Part shown: positions 19,401-34,400 of the stretch, piece after piece
Layout of the letters: each line of letters opens with the position of its first letter
Numbering within the stretch: position 1 is the stretch's first letter
DNA from: Pyrocephalus nanus
Taxonomy: Eukaryota; Chordata; Aves; Passeriformes; Tyrannidae
DNA length: 64,000 nt
NCBI GenBank assembly: GCA_038380795.1
Contig: CM076260.1
Coordinates: 83,505,843-83,569,842 of the forward strand
Direction of reading: 5' to 3'
The notes under the pieces: generated by a model
Database searches by the model: none
Told to the model about the DNA's origin: nothing
The model's input: only the letters and a program-made list of their open reading frames with translations
Position numbers and translations under genes: made by a program

Positions 19401-22400
19401 CCAGCTGTTACACAGAGTCTGAAGAATCAGGAAGTCCAGTATAAAAGCCAAATACTGCACTCCCTGGAAGGCTGTAACACTCCACCCACAGCATCTTCCC
19501 CCAGTGGAACCTGCTCCACAGTGGCTGTTTTAAAGTACTGAGAACCAGGAACGTGCAAAACCATTTGAGGTCTATAACCTGAGAAGAACACCATTTTAAG
19601 GCAAAAAGGCCAATCAAGAAAGGAGATAGAAGACTGATGATCTGTACTCTCTATGTGGAATCAATTTTACCAGCCTCTTTGCTCAAAGCCATGCTGACAA
19701 AAAAATGTTGGAGAAATGGAACACAAAGAAGGGAGACAGCTCTGGGGGAGGGACTATTCCCTCTGTCTGGTTAGAGACATGGCAATTGCCAGAAACAAAA
19801 CTGCTCTACACTTGGGTTGTCCACAAATCCATGTCCCATACTGGGTTCCAGAGCACAGAAAGGGAGAACCAAATTCCAAAGGACTGGTCTTCTAAGGGGC
19901 AGTGCCAAAACCACGGACCCCTAAAAGCTAACAAAACAAAAGGAAAAAACTCTCTTCTGAAGGTTTTTAATAATTTCTTATTAGGTTTAAGCTAAGATTT
20001 TGACAGGGCTAACTGTCTCACACCAGTCTTCTAAGGACTATATTAGATACTACTGACCATTATAGCTAAGTTTTACTGCATATTGGGAATTCCCATTGTC
20101 TTCTCCAGGGAAAACTTCCCAAATATCCCAGGGAATCTAGCTTGATTTCACTTACTGACTAGATCCATGACTTCTCGGGTCAGCAGCCTGACCAGCTGTT
20201 CCTCAAGCATCTCCTGAGACTCAGGGTTGTCATCTGCAGCATCATCCTCACTGAGGAGAAAAGTTTTTAGTTTGAAAGGAGCCGATGTCTTAAAGTATCC
20301 CCTCAGCCCAAACACAGGGAATGAGCCTCTGCTGGCAGGGCTGTTCTTGGGCAAAGGCCCACATAAAAGACCAAACCTCCATCCCATTCCCCATTTCCCC
20401 CTTTGTACCTAAGGGTGGAATCTTACCAGAGCATGGTTCGCTGACTGATCACCTGCCATTTCTGGGATAACCTCTGTTCAAGACAAAAGGAAAGAATTAA
20501 TACCGTCTTAAGGAGCCACGCTGGACACAATGCAAGGAGACACAAGTGATAGCTGCTGACAGAAGCACAAGAGCTTTAAACACAGATTTCATGCCAAGAC
20601 CCATTTTGAATGGCAGAAGAACTGCTACCAACTGTGCTGGCTGCAGGAATGTGAATGAGCTGTCAGGAGAATGGGAGGACACAGGCAAAAAAAAACTACC
20701 AAAATTCTCATGGCTGCAGGTCGAGGAGCTAAAGTCCATGGGTTTGAATTCACAGCAAGGGGTGCTGTGCAACAGCCAGAGTTTAACACATCCCAAAAAC
20801 TCCCCCTAAATATTTTCAAAATCATTAAGCATCGAGGCTCTGCCCTCATCTCTTCTGTCTCTGTAGAGACAGACATTCTCACAACTGCTGTCAGCTGCTT
20901 ACAGGGAATCTGGGCTGTCAAGAAACAGGCATCAAACAAGTTTTCTTACCATGTGCAGATAGGTAAAGAGTGGTCCCAGCATGGGACAGACAAGGGTTTC
21001 GTAGTATTCTGAAGGGCAGGAAAGTACCAAGGGCTTCACAAACACACCTGCACAGACCAGTTAAGGAAGAGATCCAGGCAATAAGGCCAGCTGCTAGGGA
21101 TGACTGCAGCACACTACCCAAACGAGCCCATTTCACTGGGAGGCCAAGGGACAGACACCTCAAAGCCCATCTTCTCACAGCCTTTAATTAAGAAGTGACA
21201 TCTCTATACAGCAAGACCATGAGGTATTCAGATCCTTCCCCCGACAGTTCAACTGAGAAATCTGAGGGTGCTTAACACCCATTTCCTAGCTGTGTGACTG
21301 AATGTCCAGCCCTGGAAACTGGGTTGGGAAACCCACATGATTTCCCACACAAGCACACCTTACTGCCAAGATCCTCATTACCCAAGCCTCCTTGGCCCCC
21401 AGAAGGCACCACCCACCTCTCACAGTGCCTCCAGAACCACGTAAATCCTTTGCATTTATTGTTTCTGACCCCAAGCACTGCTGTTTCTGCTCGTGCCCTC
21501 TTGGGCTCACACCTCATCCACACCAGGTATGTCCCTGCTTTTTTACCTCCTCAATCACACTTCTTTGTCTCAGCCATACTGAAAACGATGCAGGTTTCCT
21601 TCTAGTTTATGTGTTCAAAGCCTCCCTAGCTGGCCTGAGGCAGTAACGGAAGGATACGGAGCATGGGACGCAGTCTGTAATCGGGAATGTTGTTGAGGTT
21701 GTTGAAAGCAGAGCTAAGGAGCTGGGTGGCGAGACCCTCAACAGTGTAGAAATCCTGCTGCATGGAGGGGCCTGCATTTCCCAGGATGTGAAAACTTCAA
21801 CAAAAAAACAAGTTAGTTGCAAGTCTGCTAGATAACAGGTACCATGTCTCTGGCCTGTAAAGGCTACAAGTACTATCACCTTGAGATCAGATTGTTGCCC
21901 TTAATTCTTAAACAAACACTATAGAGAACTTTAGCACCATCTCTCTTCTTTACTGGGATACCTGCAGAGGGACAACAAATTCAGCATTGAAGCATCACAA
22001 GGTACTTTCAAGTGCTGATGTATCCCAGCATGTAATTAGAAATGGCAGAAGAGACAAACTAGATCAGGGTATCAGGTAAGTACTCCAATCCAACTACCTA
22101 ATTGCAGGAAGAGCTAAAAAGCTAAAAACCACATTTTGAGGCACTTTTTTCCAGAGACTGTTCCATATGTAAATGGTAGATTATAACCACTGAATATATT
22201 CTACCACTGCAGCTTCTACTTGGATACAGTTCACATCAAAAGTCTAAACTTTAAAAGAAGTCAGCCCCAGCAACAGCCTACTGCTCCAGCTGTGCAGTGT
22301 TGAATGGTATGTGAGAGAGCTGGTGGTCTTACCAGTTGTCGTAGAGGGTACAAAAGAAGCCCTGCATCCTTTCTAAGACTGTTTTGTAAACAGGAGAGTC

Positions 22401-25400
22401 ATAAAGCTCCAGCAAAGGCTGAGGAAGACCTGTGGGAAAGAATAACCTTCAGTTACATCAATGAGAGAGCACAGCTGCACCTTCAGGACACACTGGGGAG
22501 GCCCCAGCCAGCTTGACAGCAGCAAAAGAAGATCCTGGCAAGTACATGTATCCAAATGGGAAGCGGTGCAGCAACCCTGGGTCAGAACCTCCCCTCAGAG
22601 GTCAGACGAGTTCAGCCTGGTTGTACCCAGAGCAGAGGTGCTTCCACTGAGGTTGTTACAGCTGCCTCGTTTCTCCACAGTAAAACTTACTTGAGCTATC
22701 AGAACCCAGTCAGCAGCAAAGCTGACAGCTGTGCAGCTCCTCTAATAGCTCATCCCTTCAGGTTTGAATTCCCTGTCAGGACACAAGCTACTGTTGAACT
22801 ATGACATTAAAAAGTTTAGAGCAGAGATCAAGACCCTGCTGCTTTATGTGCAGGTGTTCACAGAGTTTATAGGTCACACAAAACAGGTAAAGGAAGCATG
22901 TCCTCATTTTACAGATATAAAATGGAGGTAAGAAAGACAAAGCAGCTTCCCCAAAGTATTTCACTATTTGTCAGGACCCAAAATTAAACCTCAGTTTCCA
23001 AAGTCATGATTCACACTTTATCCACAAGGCCACCCACTCACTTCTACTTGGCTAGAAATTATTCCATATTCACAAGCTCAAACCTGTTTCAAGATGATTC
23101 CAAACAAATGACAGGGCCATACTGCACAATTTAGCTCTTGCCCTCAAGGACAGGTCTTTACACCAGCATTCAGGGCTCCTGCTGAGTACTAATTCTGCTC
23201 AAAGGCAGACAATTACAGCACCCCCCCAGGCTCCGCAGCCTGAAATGCTATGTTGCAGAGACCACCACCCAGCTGAGATAAGCAGTTTGGTAGGGTACCC
23301 TTCATTTTCATGCAGCAGAAATCAATTAATCTGAGACCAATAACTTCTTAATTTCAGCAGGCTCAAATCACACACGAGCTGCAAATACCATGAAAAAAAC
23401 GTCTCTCCAGCCCATTTTCACTTCCACTGCTATGGATGGACCACTAACTCAAATACCTCTAAGAGTCCATCCACACATTCCTCCTGAAGAGAAGCCTCTT
23501 ACCCAGAATGGCATTCTTCTCCACCTCCAGCATGTCCAAGGCCTTTGCAAACGTATCCCCCAGCCTAGCCATTATCTCTGGCATGTAGAGATTGTTGTGA
23601 GTCCTGAAACAGAAGAGCACTTGGTTTATACTCATGTAAGTGAACCCCTTTTTGCCCTCGACAGTGCGATCCTCTCCTTCAGCTTGTGGACAGCTCTTCT
23701 GAGGCAGATGATGAGGAAGGTGAGACCAAGCACGTGTGCATGGGATCCCCCTTCCCCACCTGCAAAAATATTGGGGAAGCTGACCCGACAGAGACATGGA
23801 GTGACTCCACCTCATGTCCTGAATCTCCTGGCTGCCCCTTCCACTTACTTCAGCTGGTCCCACCCACTGCAAGCACTGACAGTAAAAACTCCCAGCAATT
23901 CTCCAGTTGATGCTGGGAACAGGTTATTAGCTTGGCCAAAGGGACCAGAGAATGTATTTTTAAAACTGACAAGACATCTCAAAAGATCTTCCACACCTAA
24001 GGCCCCTTCAGAGGGAAGGGCTCTTTCAGCTCCAAAATACACACACTGCCCCTCAGGGATGGGTCACAGGCCCCAGAATGGCAGGTGGCACTGGAGGGAC
24101 TCTGGTGAGAACATCAGTCTGATCAGATGTTACTCGTGGCAAATGCATGTGCCCCCCGGACAACAAATCCAGCTGCGAACAATTCCGCATGATCAGGAGG
24201 CAGCCAGTCAGCTCTCCCACAAGGGACACCAATTCAGCCATGGGTGGCTGGTTCTTGCCATCCAGGCCAAAATGGGTCCCCCTCTTAGCCAGGGCACTGA
24301 CACTCAGAGCTGGACTCGGCAGGGGGTGTCTCTCTCACCTACCTCTCTCCTTTGAGACCTCAGACCTCCACTGTGGGTGTCGCCAGCTGCACACAGCACA
24401 AATCCTGCAGCCTCCTCCAAAACTGCAATGCCATTGTACCTGCTGCTAGAGGTGATCAAGGGCAACTCAGTATCTCCCCCTCGAGCAGCGTTTCCCAAAG
24501 CAGGGGGGTACATGGGAATGGCTGGGGGAAGGGAGCGTGGACAGACCTCAGTATGTTCTCCAGTCTCAGCTTTCACTCATGTATTAATGATCGGTTTTTA
24601 ATTTTTTTTTAAGGTCTATGTTCATAATCCTGGCAACCCCGATGCAGTGATGTCTGCCTGCGTTTGCAGAAAGCCCAAGTTGGCTCCAAAACAGCAACTA
24701 TCCTGTTTCTCTCTGCAAGTGTTAAATACTTCCCTGCTCACTGGACGTGAGGAAGGCAAGTATATAAGCTTCATAAGAAAGAGCTACACAACGGCTTCTT
24801 CACGACTCATACTCTCATTCTGGGCTGGACCTAACACCATGCAACAGGCCTCAAAGGGGCACAAGCTGACTGCTCTGCCAAGAGGGGCCAGGGAACGACC
24901 CAGCTTCCACTAAATGTTGTTCCACCGACTCAAAAAACTGTGCATTTCTCCTTGAGGCTATCCTGAAACGTGGCTACCAAAATAATCTCTTGTATGTCTC
25001 CTGCCCGCTCCATGCCAATGCTGATTTGCCTCATGCTGAGCAGAAAGGCAGCAGGACAAACTGAGGGACTGTGGGACTGTAGTGGTGAAACCTTGAAATC
25101 TCACTGCACTAACTCCAGCAGGATGGGCCAGTCAGTCTTATCTTAAAGGAGTGGTCACGGTCCTTAGTTGTTTCAGAGTCCTTGAAGCATTTTCTCAAGT
25201 TGAGAGGGCAGATATTCACTCACAGGCCCTTAATACTTCAGCAAGTTCCCAGTGGTAATGGAGGGAAAATGGCCAACCAGCTGCTTCCCATGGGAGTTAA
25301 AAAAGCATCCAACAGCCCTTATCCAGGATGATGTAGCCCTAGGCATGTTCCAGGTGAGACTCTCTGCACTCCTGGGCATCCCACACACAGGAGAACATGG

Positions 25401-28400
25401 AACAACAAAATTCAAGAGACATTTATGCTTTAGAAAAGATAAGCAAAGGATATGGCAGGACTTGGGGGATTTTCAGTGATGGTCACAGCTCTGCTAGGAA
25501 GAGCCTTTGATGCCTAGAGAGATGAGCTTGAAGACCACAAGATGCAACCTTTAGGACAGTCCATGACTAAAGAATCTTTTTCCAAAGCTGAAGCCATATA
25601 CAGTGAAAATGCCTACAGCATCCATGTCTATCCAAGAATTCTTTCATTTGGTAATGTCAGCATCTCCCCATCAGGAGTTCCAAAAAAGTCTTTGTCTATG
25701 CAAAACATTTGCTGAGCCTAACCAGTCCATTCGTAACAAAACAGGAGCAAATCCCAGCACAACAAAGGCGCTGCACCAATCAGTTCATGCAGCTACTGAC
25801 TGCAGAGATGCACCTTTTTCTAAAAAATGGCCGAAAAGCATGATTTGGGTTTAAATTCAGGAGTGAACATTTTAAACCAGAAGCCAGAAAACACCTAGAT
25901 GAAGAAAGGTGCCACAGAGGACAGAAGAATCATCACTCTGAAACCTACTATCAGAGATTAACAAAACAACCTCAAAATATTTTAGTACATACAGCTATAG
26001 AGACAAATCAAGGTAGGCACAAACAGATGCCACTCAAAACTACCTTATTTTGTCTTGCTACCTGGACTCTGTCATTCTCCTCAGTCCTTTGGTCTCATCC
26101 ATGACTTACATTCAAGGTATTTACCACTCAGCAAAAGCCCAGTGGCTTAATGGTTTTCACTGCTTCTGCCTGCTAACACAGCAGAAGAATGCCACACACT
26201 ACCCAGAGAGCAGCAGACCCACCTGCTCAGCCTGCAAAATGCCCTTTTTTTCTCACTGGTGCCTGACTTGGTGCTCAGATCAGCTGCTCAGCAGGACCCT
26301 GCTGCTGCTACTTGAGGTCTGCTCACACAGAAACCAACATAGTCTCCAAGGACTTCCACATCTGTCCCACATAAGCAACACTGGACACTGCTTATCCCTA
26401 TGGAGAGCTGCCTAATGGCACAGATCCAAGAGAAGCATCTATCCCCAAGGAGTAAAGCAACTATGTCCCTGAAGGCATCCTCAATCCTGCCAGCCAGCCT
26501 TCCTCATATCCCTATACTTCCTGCCTGGTGACAGGCTGCTACAGATTCCATATTCTCCTTTGTTATCCACATTAAAGAGGGCCTGAGGAAGCAGTACATG
26601 GAAAAGGCATCTACAGTCAGCAAACAACACAGCAGGAGCTCCATAGCACAAGATCCAACATTTCCAAAAGACGTGTCATCAACATTTGCACTGAACAACT
26701 ATGAGCTTGCAGTTGTCATACAAAGAGGCCTCTATAGGCAGCAGTAGTGATAGAAAAATATGAAGATCTACTGCTCATAACACATCATTCATTGGTTCCT
26801 GTTGAAGCATCCAGACTTAAGAAAAGCCTGGATACGTCTGAGCGAAGTACAGGCTGCTCTGTGTATGTTACTACCACATAGTCAGAAAATATTCTGGCCT
26901 GCAGGTGAGATGCTTGAACAACACGGATGCATTGCCTCACAAGTACCCCAAACTTGCAGGGAGCCTCTTCCTTTATGTGGATGGGGAGGGGCTGGAGAAC
27001 ATAACTCATGTGTATTCTTGGAGGTGGTAAACAGGTAGGCACAGAGTTTCTGCTGCTCCACAAGCAGTGATAAAAGTTGGATGACAGTTTCCTAAGCTGC
27101 TTGTAACAGAGATTCCAAGTGTTTTTACTAATGCTTAAGTTCTGGCAAGAACAGTGATTGCATGAGCAAAATGTCTGTCTGCTGCAGCCTGTTCAGATCT
27201 TGGGCATTGGTTTAGTTGGTCTCACACAATATGACACATTGCAGGCCCTGGAAGAAATGGCATGAGGCTACCTCTACTCAGGCAGCTCTACCTAAGCTCT
27301 CCCAGAATTTCATCATAGGATCTTCAGCCTTTCAGAATAAAAGGCAAAAACACTTCAAGGACTACTCTGCAGCTGTATCTGCTCACTGGCCAAAGTACCA
27401 CACAGAGTGGTACACAGAGCTTAGTGATGAGAAACACCACTCAGGTGGGCCAAGACAACACGTGCCTGTCCTACCAGTCCAGCACGTTGCTCCTCACTGG
27501 AAACAGCACATTCCTGAGCTCAGTGACTACCAAACATACCTGACTAGACAGAGCTCAAGTAACAGGGTCCCTTTCCTCCCTGACCTGAGAGATGAAAAAT
27601 CTAAGTTGATCAGAAAATGCTCTTTCCCAACAGGCCATTGCCTCAAGTTTTCAAGTATGTAACATGTAGAGTTATCGCACAAAATAGTTCCATAGGTCTG
27701 GCAAAATCCCAGTGTCAGGAGTTACACTGAGATAGATTCCTCCTTCATAGTTCTGGGAACTGTGTTATTCAGGATTTCCCTTTTCTGCCTTCTCTTGCTC
27801 CCTCCTCTGGCTGCCCCAAATCTACACAACACCAGTGACACGCAGAGAGGCACTGCACAGTAGCAACAGCCTGAGAGTATGCATCCACTGATTTCTGTAG
27901 CAGACAGTGCTTCAGGAGGCTGCTGTTCATGTTCAGCAAGACCAGCTTAATTTAACACTGAAGAGAGAACAACGCAAACAGGATGCGATGAGAGCTGGGA
28001 CTGCCCTGGTGCTGACCGGAGAGGTGGCCTTGTAGGGGCTGAGGGCAGAGCAGAGATGTTAGTCGAGAAATCATTAAGTGGATGGCAGATTTATAGCAGT
28101 GGAGGTGGGGGAGGCAACCCCAGCCCAAGCTCCCACTGGCTCTGATGGACTCTTGAAGGCAAAGCCAATGGACATTCAGAAGGCTCCAGTTTCCCCAGTG
28201 CCATTCCCCACTGTGAACAGTCAGGAACGGTACTTGGGCACCTGCACCAGCCTGTGTTCCCACTGGCTTCTCTGGGCAAACATGCTCTGAGCATTCCATG
28301 TATTTATCACAGTGTGGCTTTCAGAGATTGGTAAGACAACATAAATGATTTCAAGTCAACTTGACCCACCTTATGAGAGCAAGTAAATTGTCAAAAAGCT

Positions 28401-31400
28401 TCAGGACCTGCTCCGTGCAGGGGTTACGGTAGATTGGAGTTCCGCTGGGCAGGTATCCCAAGAAGAATCCTCCAGCTTTCGCCTCTTCAATAGCAGCAGG
28501 CCAGCGAGCTCGCTTCACAACTCCCAGAATTGTGGACACACAAAAGCTTATCTGCAGCAAGAGAGGAGGAGAAAGCATTTCTTAGCCAGAGCACAGCCTG
28601 AATAAAGAGGCTGTCAGAGAAACCCATCATCACCCCATCTCAAAGGGAATGCTCTACAGGGAGCCTAACTTTGTGGTAGAAAGAAAATCTGGTGGGTTTG
28701 CTGCCAAGAAAATGGAGCAAATGATCATGCTACATTTCATCATCTTCTGAGAGCCCTGGCCATGGCAGGACAGCCTAGGAATTCACTACCAGACAAAGCA
28801 TCAATGCATACAGTCTCACAAGTATGCAAGCAGCCAGGTAGGGTGCCCTCTGAAGAAAGGGTCTACATCGTCAGTTCCTCATCTTCTTCATGGATGGATG
28901 CAGAGATCCATGGGGACAGTGGTCCAACTGCATTAGCCCCAGGTGACAAGCACAGCTCTGTGGGCTGCATTTCAGTGTCTTCTACAGACTTAAACACAGC
29001 AACTCTGTTTGCAGTCTGTCCAAGTGAAGACTTTCCACGAACATCATGAATCTCCTGAGACAGAATTATATTCCATGCTGCAGCCTCAGCACGTTTTCCA
29101 TTGTGCCTGGCTCAAAAAGCACAATTCCCTGCACCGTGTTTCCACAAATCACGTAAACCCATTGCTTCTCCAAAACCAAACTCTGCTATGGAAAGAGTAG
29201 GGGGCAGTGTGCTTCATTCTGATGAATAATCTGGATTTGCATAGCCTACATGCTCAAAGAGCAAAAGTCAGCCTGTTATTCTGCAATCTGAAAAACCTAC
29301 TGATCTGCACTCTAAATGTAGATGATCAGGAGACCTTGTGTGGAATCACAACAGAAATGCGGGATGGAGGAGGCAAATCTCTTCTCACTAACAATTACAT
29401 CTCTCCTGACAATGATACTCACTCTAGAGCGGTTCAGGCCACTGGGGTCTTCCAAGACTGGATCAGCAGTTTTGTTGTCTGCACCCACATAGGAGATAAA
29501 GGCTTCAGGATCTGAGAGGACTCTGGCAGCAGCAAAAGACAGCAATGGGGATTACTGTTTGTACCAAGAAACTTGAGCAGAGCTTTGCACTGGCAATAAA
29601 CATCTAAACAAACACAGAGCAGGCTACAGAGACTAGCTAGTGCTCCATGCTGTATGTAGGGACATGATTAAAAAGCACCAGAGATGTGTACACTCTCCAA
29701 ACATCTCCAGTTCTCTTTGGCTGTGAGGACCAGAAACCTCTGAACCTCTTATGAAGAGAGCCCTGCTGCGAAAACTCTTGAGCATGCCCAGCTACCCAGG
29801 GTTGCAGGATACTTCAGCTTTAGTAAGGAGAGCTCAGCTTCATACCTTGTCCTGGGGATGAGCTAAGACATGTTTTATTTCTCATTTTCTGCAAATGCTT
29901 TGAGCATGCTGGGGAATATTCCTCCATTACCTTAAACAAGTCTTACCCAGCAATTAGACTGTTGGCAGTTTCTGAACTGCAGGAAAGCTATTACCACAAT
30001 GACTGCTCAGAGAATAGGAAGTCATGAGGCACCCTACCACCCTCATTTGCTTTGTGTGTTCCCTTACTGGCCACAACAATGCCTTTGCAACACCTACAGC
30101 TCAAAGCTCAGAAAAACAGCCCATACCTCTGCATCTCTGGGGAGAGCCATAAGCCAGCAACAGGAGCCATGAGCTCCTCCAGGAAAGCCTTCTGTCGCTC
30201 ATAGTCCTTAAACTGGTTGCTGATGAGGACAAGGGCCTCCATAAGAGCACATTTCTCCATCTGTGTCAGAAGTAGCTCATTGGAGAGCAGCTGCTTCACG
30301 TGGTTGTACAACATCTCAAAGTTTGGCTAGAAAACACATAAAAGTAGAAGAGCATCATGCATTTGGTATGGAGGAGAGTGACTGGGGGAAGCAGAGGAAG
30401 TACAGCTGGAAGAGCATGTCTGCTACCTTTTCTCTACATAGCCATCTCTTCCTCGGACTGGTGTTTCTCTGAATGTTCAGTCTAAGAGAAGTTCTATTTC
30501 CCCCCACCTTTCTAACATTATCCTGAATCCAGTTTACTTTTGCTCTCTAGCATGGCTAAAATAGGAAGAGGAAATCTCTCTCTAGGAAGTCATATCCCTT
30601 ATAGCAGTGTCACACCTCAAAATAGTTCTGGTGCTTTTACTTGCTCACAGAAAGTACCTTGCTTCTTCGGCTAGACTTGAGACTCTTCCACCTCTTTGCT
30701 CATGATGAGGTAAGTAACAATTCTTATGGATACTACTATCTCCACAGGAATTCTTGAGTTTCTTTCCTACCATCTCTAGTTGCAAACACATCTACCTATA
30801 ACTTTGTATAAGCATTAGCCATCATGCCCTCTTTAGCCAAGTCCTCTGAACATCTTTTGGAGCAGCTCTGGCTCTTCCAATGAGGATGTCTGGCTGGCCA
30901 TGGGAAAGAGAGAGCTACAGCTCAAGGACCAATAAAGCAGAACAAAGACCAACCCATTAGTTCTTAGCATCTTATTGCAAAATGCAGACTGGAACCTCTA
31001 AACTACCTTAATTAGCATTCTTTAAAAATGTCTTTGTTTAAACTAGCAATGTCCTACAGTGCTCCCATAATCCTAGAGTACCCTCCACAGAAACACCTCT
31101 AAACAAAGGAGTTTAGAGCTAGGCGTGCTGCATGAGGGTTGTTTAGTTCAGCAAAACAAACAAAACACGGTTTATGGATTTTAAATGTGTTTGTCAATTT
31201 TAATCTCCTCAAACCAATCCAGAAAACAAATACTCTCCTCTTCTTCCTACATTCTGATAAGTAACAGAAGAAAGTCTAGTGACTAGTCATGCTAGTGTCT
31301 TCAGCTAGTGAATCAACTGAGACTACCACAGGTGACAACATGGAAATTCGGTGATCATTCCTATAAAACCAATGCAGTGCCGCTTGTATCCTCCTTCTGA

Positions 31401-34400
31401 TCCCTTTTACATTTAACTCATCACTTTACAATTCAACTCTTCAGGCAGAAAATTTTTCAGGGGGGAAGAAGGGAGGTACAGGGAATAAAACACTGTCATC
31501 TGTGCAGCAGGAATGTTTCTTGCATGAAAAGCGAGACTGTAGGCAAGATCCCACAAAATCCAACTGAAATTGAGGCAAGACTCTTCATGACAGAGTTGCA
31601 TTTACATACCAGGACAAGCTGAGGGTAATCCCGACACATCTTTATGATTGAGGAGCATGCATGCCTTCTCACATTCTTCACTGCTCGAGTTCTAGGAGCC
31701 TGGACAGACATACCAAACATCAATGTGACAAAACAGGAGTTCAGACAAGTTCAGGGTATCTTCAAGAGACATACGCATTACATGTCGTTTTCTCCACTGC
31801 TGAGCACAGATGAAAAAAACATTTCTATGCCTCCTCCCCTCCCCCCAAACAATCATGAAGCAATCAAATTTCCTCTGCCAAGCGATAGCCAACTCAAGAT
31901 GTCCATTTTCAAACAAGCTGTACTTCAGGAGTGAGGATGCCATGGCTCTTACTATTTTAAGACTCCAAGCACTCCCTAGGTAGCTGGCAGTTTTACAGCC
32001 ATCCTTCAGAGCCATGTATACCAACACTGTAGAATACACACAGCTACTAAAGGGATTCCACTCTCAGGAAAGCCAGCATTAACTGGGGAACTAAGTGCCC
32101 TGGCCTTACACCATGCCTGTGGCCTTCTAAGCTTGTGAGCCAAAGCTTAGTAGGCTGTGTCAACCACAAAGAGATCAGTAATATCTAGACTCCCCAGCTT
32201 TTCCAGGAGTAGAACTATACTCGAGAAACCTAGTAAGCAGAGTCTTCAGACTCAGCACGCTTTCCAGTAGAATATGATTTGATCCAGGTGTTACAGCTCA
32301 TTAGCAGGTAATTCAGACGTACCTTACTTTCTTCTGTAACTTCAAAGGTAACTGAAGCAAACAGCTGTAAGAAAAGGGAGGAAAACCACAAAAATTCACA
32401 TAATTTGTTAGTATCTAGCACATGTGTCTGAGCTCAAGAAATAGATCATCAGATTATAGCTCGATTTCATTAAAGTCAGTAAAGAACCCCAGACTAAGTG
32501 AAAGATGAATCATCAATACAATGAAGCCCTGAAATAAAACATGGTGTTTACTGGCCAGAGCATGCACTTTAAGATCTAAGGTTAAGAACTGCAAAATTTG
32601 GGTTATTTGACATTATTGCTCTTGAAAAAGCCTCAGTTTTGGTTTTTCTCATCTTTGACATGAAAGATAGTCCTTCCCTGACAGTAACACCAATAGTATT
32701 AACTCCCGCAGTTTAGTATTGGAGTGCTGCACCACAAAAGGCCCATTTTAGCATGCTTTGTATGCACCTACCTTGGAAAGTACTTGGGGTAGGTATTCCG
32801 GTCGGTAAGTGACAAATGGAAAGAGAGCAGAGACATTGGTGAGCACACAGGACAGGATGAGAGGATCTTTTGTTTCAAAATTAAGGACAAGCTGCAGCAG
32901 CTCTATGCCATCATTGACTGGGATTTCCTGCAAAGGCAGCAAAAAGAAAGAAGAAGGAAAGAAAAAGGGAGGCAACACTCAGTACTTCAGCCTGCAGCAC
33001 ACTTCCTACAACACCTAGAGCTAGGCCGTGCAGCTGCTGCTGCCCTATCAGGCCTCTCAGCTGGACACAGCTGTTCTCAAAGCAGAAAGAAAGGCAGCAG
33101 AAAACTCAGTTTAACTGTGTGCTACCTGCACTTGCTGAGGGAAGAAAGACAGCAGCATTGCCATTGCTGCTAGGGCAGTCTTGAGACATCAGTCTCTAGT
33201 CCCCATACTATTGCTTGCACCTCCGGGAAACGAAAATGTCCTCTCTCTTTGGCTCCCAATTCTCCTCTTGACTCTGTCCAAAAGATTCTATGCTTAACTA
33301 ACTGTATTGACCCATATAATTATTCTACCGTGATTAGACTGATAAACTGTAAGTGCAGCCTAATCTAATAAAAAACCCCCAAGTCAGTCTACATCAGACT
33401 GAGAAAAAAACTCTTTCCTTCTGATTCACCTGTTGAACAAAAAGCAGAAAGAAAATGCTTCTGATCCTACTCCCTGGGATCGAGTTTCTCTCATTTAGTT
33501 AAATGTTAAAAAAAAAAAAAAAGGTTGAAAAAATCTAATCAAGGGAAAATTAAAAAGAATAAACTCCTTAAGCAATTCTCCTGTAGCAAAGCGCTATGTC
33601 AAGGGATGTCACCTGAGAACTCTCCTGTGACTTCTCCTGGCATAGTGTCCAGAATCAAGACACGCCTGAGAGTAGGCCAGTTTGAGTTTAGTCTCATCTA
33701 AAGAAGGATCCTCATGAGAATGGCTCACGAAACAAACTTGGTTTTCCCATGGAGTTACTACAACCAGTTGCTACAAACTTTTCAAGAACAACATGGCTGA
33801 GAAAACCCACTTCTGTCAACCCAGAACAAGCCAGGAGAGTAGGGAAAAACAGCAGCTACACATACATCTTTATCCATGGTTCGAAACATCTGGCTGATGA
33901 TGCTCTCCGAGAAGAAGGTCATGGCATCCCACTGCACAAAGGATGGGGAAAAGATGGAGCAGAGACCTTCGCCAGTCTTAGCTGAAATGAAGAGAACACT
34001 GGAGCTCGCACCATGCTCCTCAATGGCAGCCTGATGAGCTCCTGCACTGTAACATCCTAGCACTCAAGTATTTTATCCACACAGCTCTCCCTGCAGATGC
34101 CTTGCAGAGATGCACGGGAAGCAATTAACATACTCCCATGTCATTTGCTTCATTCAAGTGAAGGCTCCCGAGACATAAGTCTGACCTTGGAGATACCACA
34201 CGGAGCAACAACGACAAACCACAGAAAGGAAAAGGAGGGAGTCCATATGCCAAGTTTCAGTACTAGAGGCAAGACTGCCCTCGGTGTGACTGTGCAGAGC
34301 ACCAAGTGGCCTGCCTTCACAGGAGAAAAGCAAGGTGAGTGACACACAGATTTGCCAGACAGGCACAGCTTCCCTAACAAAAACAATCAATATGTTACAG

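Noticed and set aside
18620..19444. 274-codon plus-strand frame
   Set aside because: It lies antisense over XPO5 exons 27 and 28; a shadow frame without homology.
23390..24355. 321-codon plus-strand frame in XPO5 intron 20
   Set aside because: It passes antisense over XPO5 exon 21 (23,503-23,603) and shows no recognisable domain or codon bias; treated as chance.
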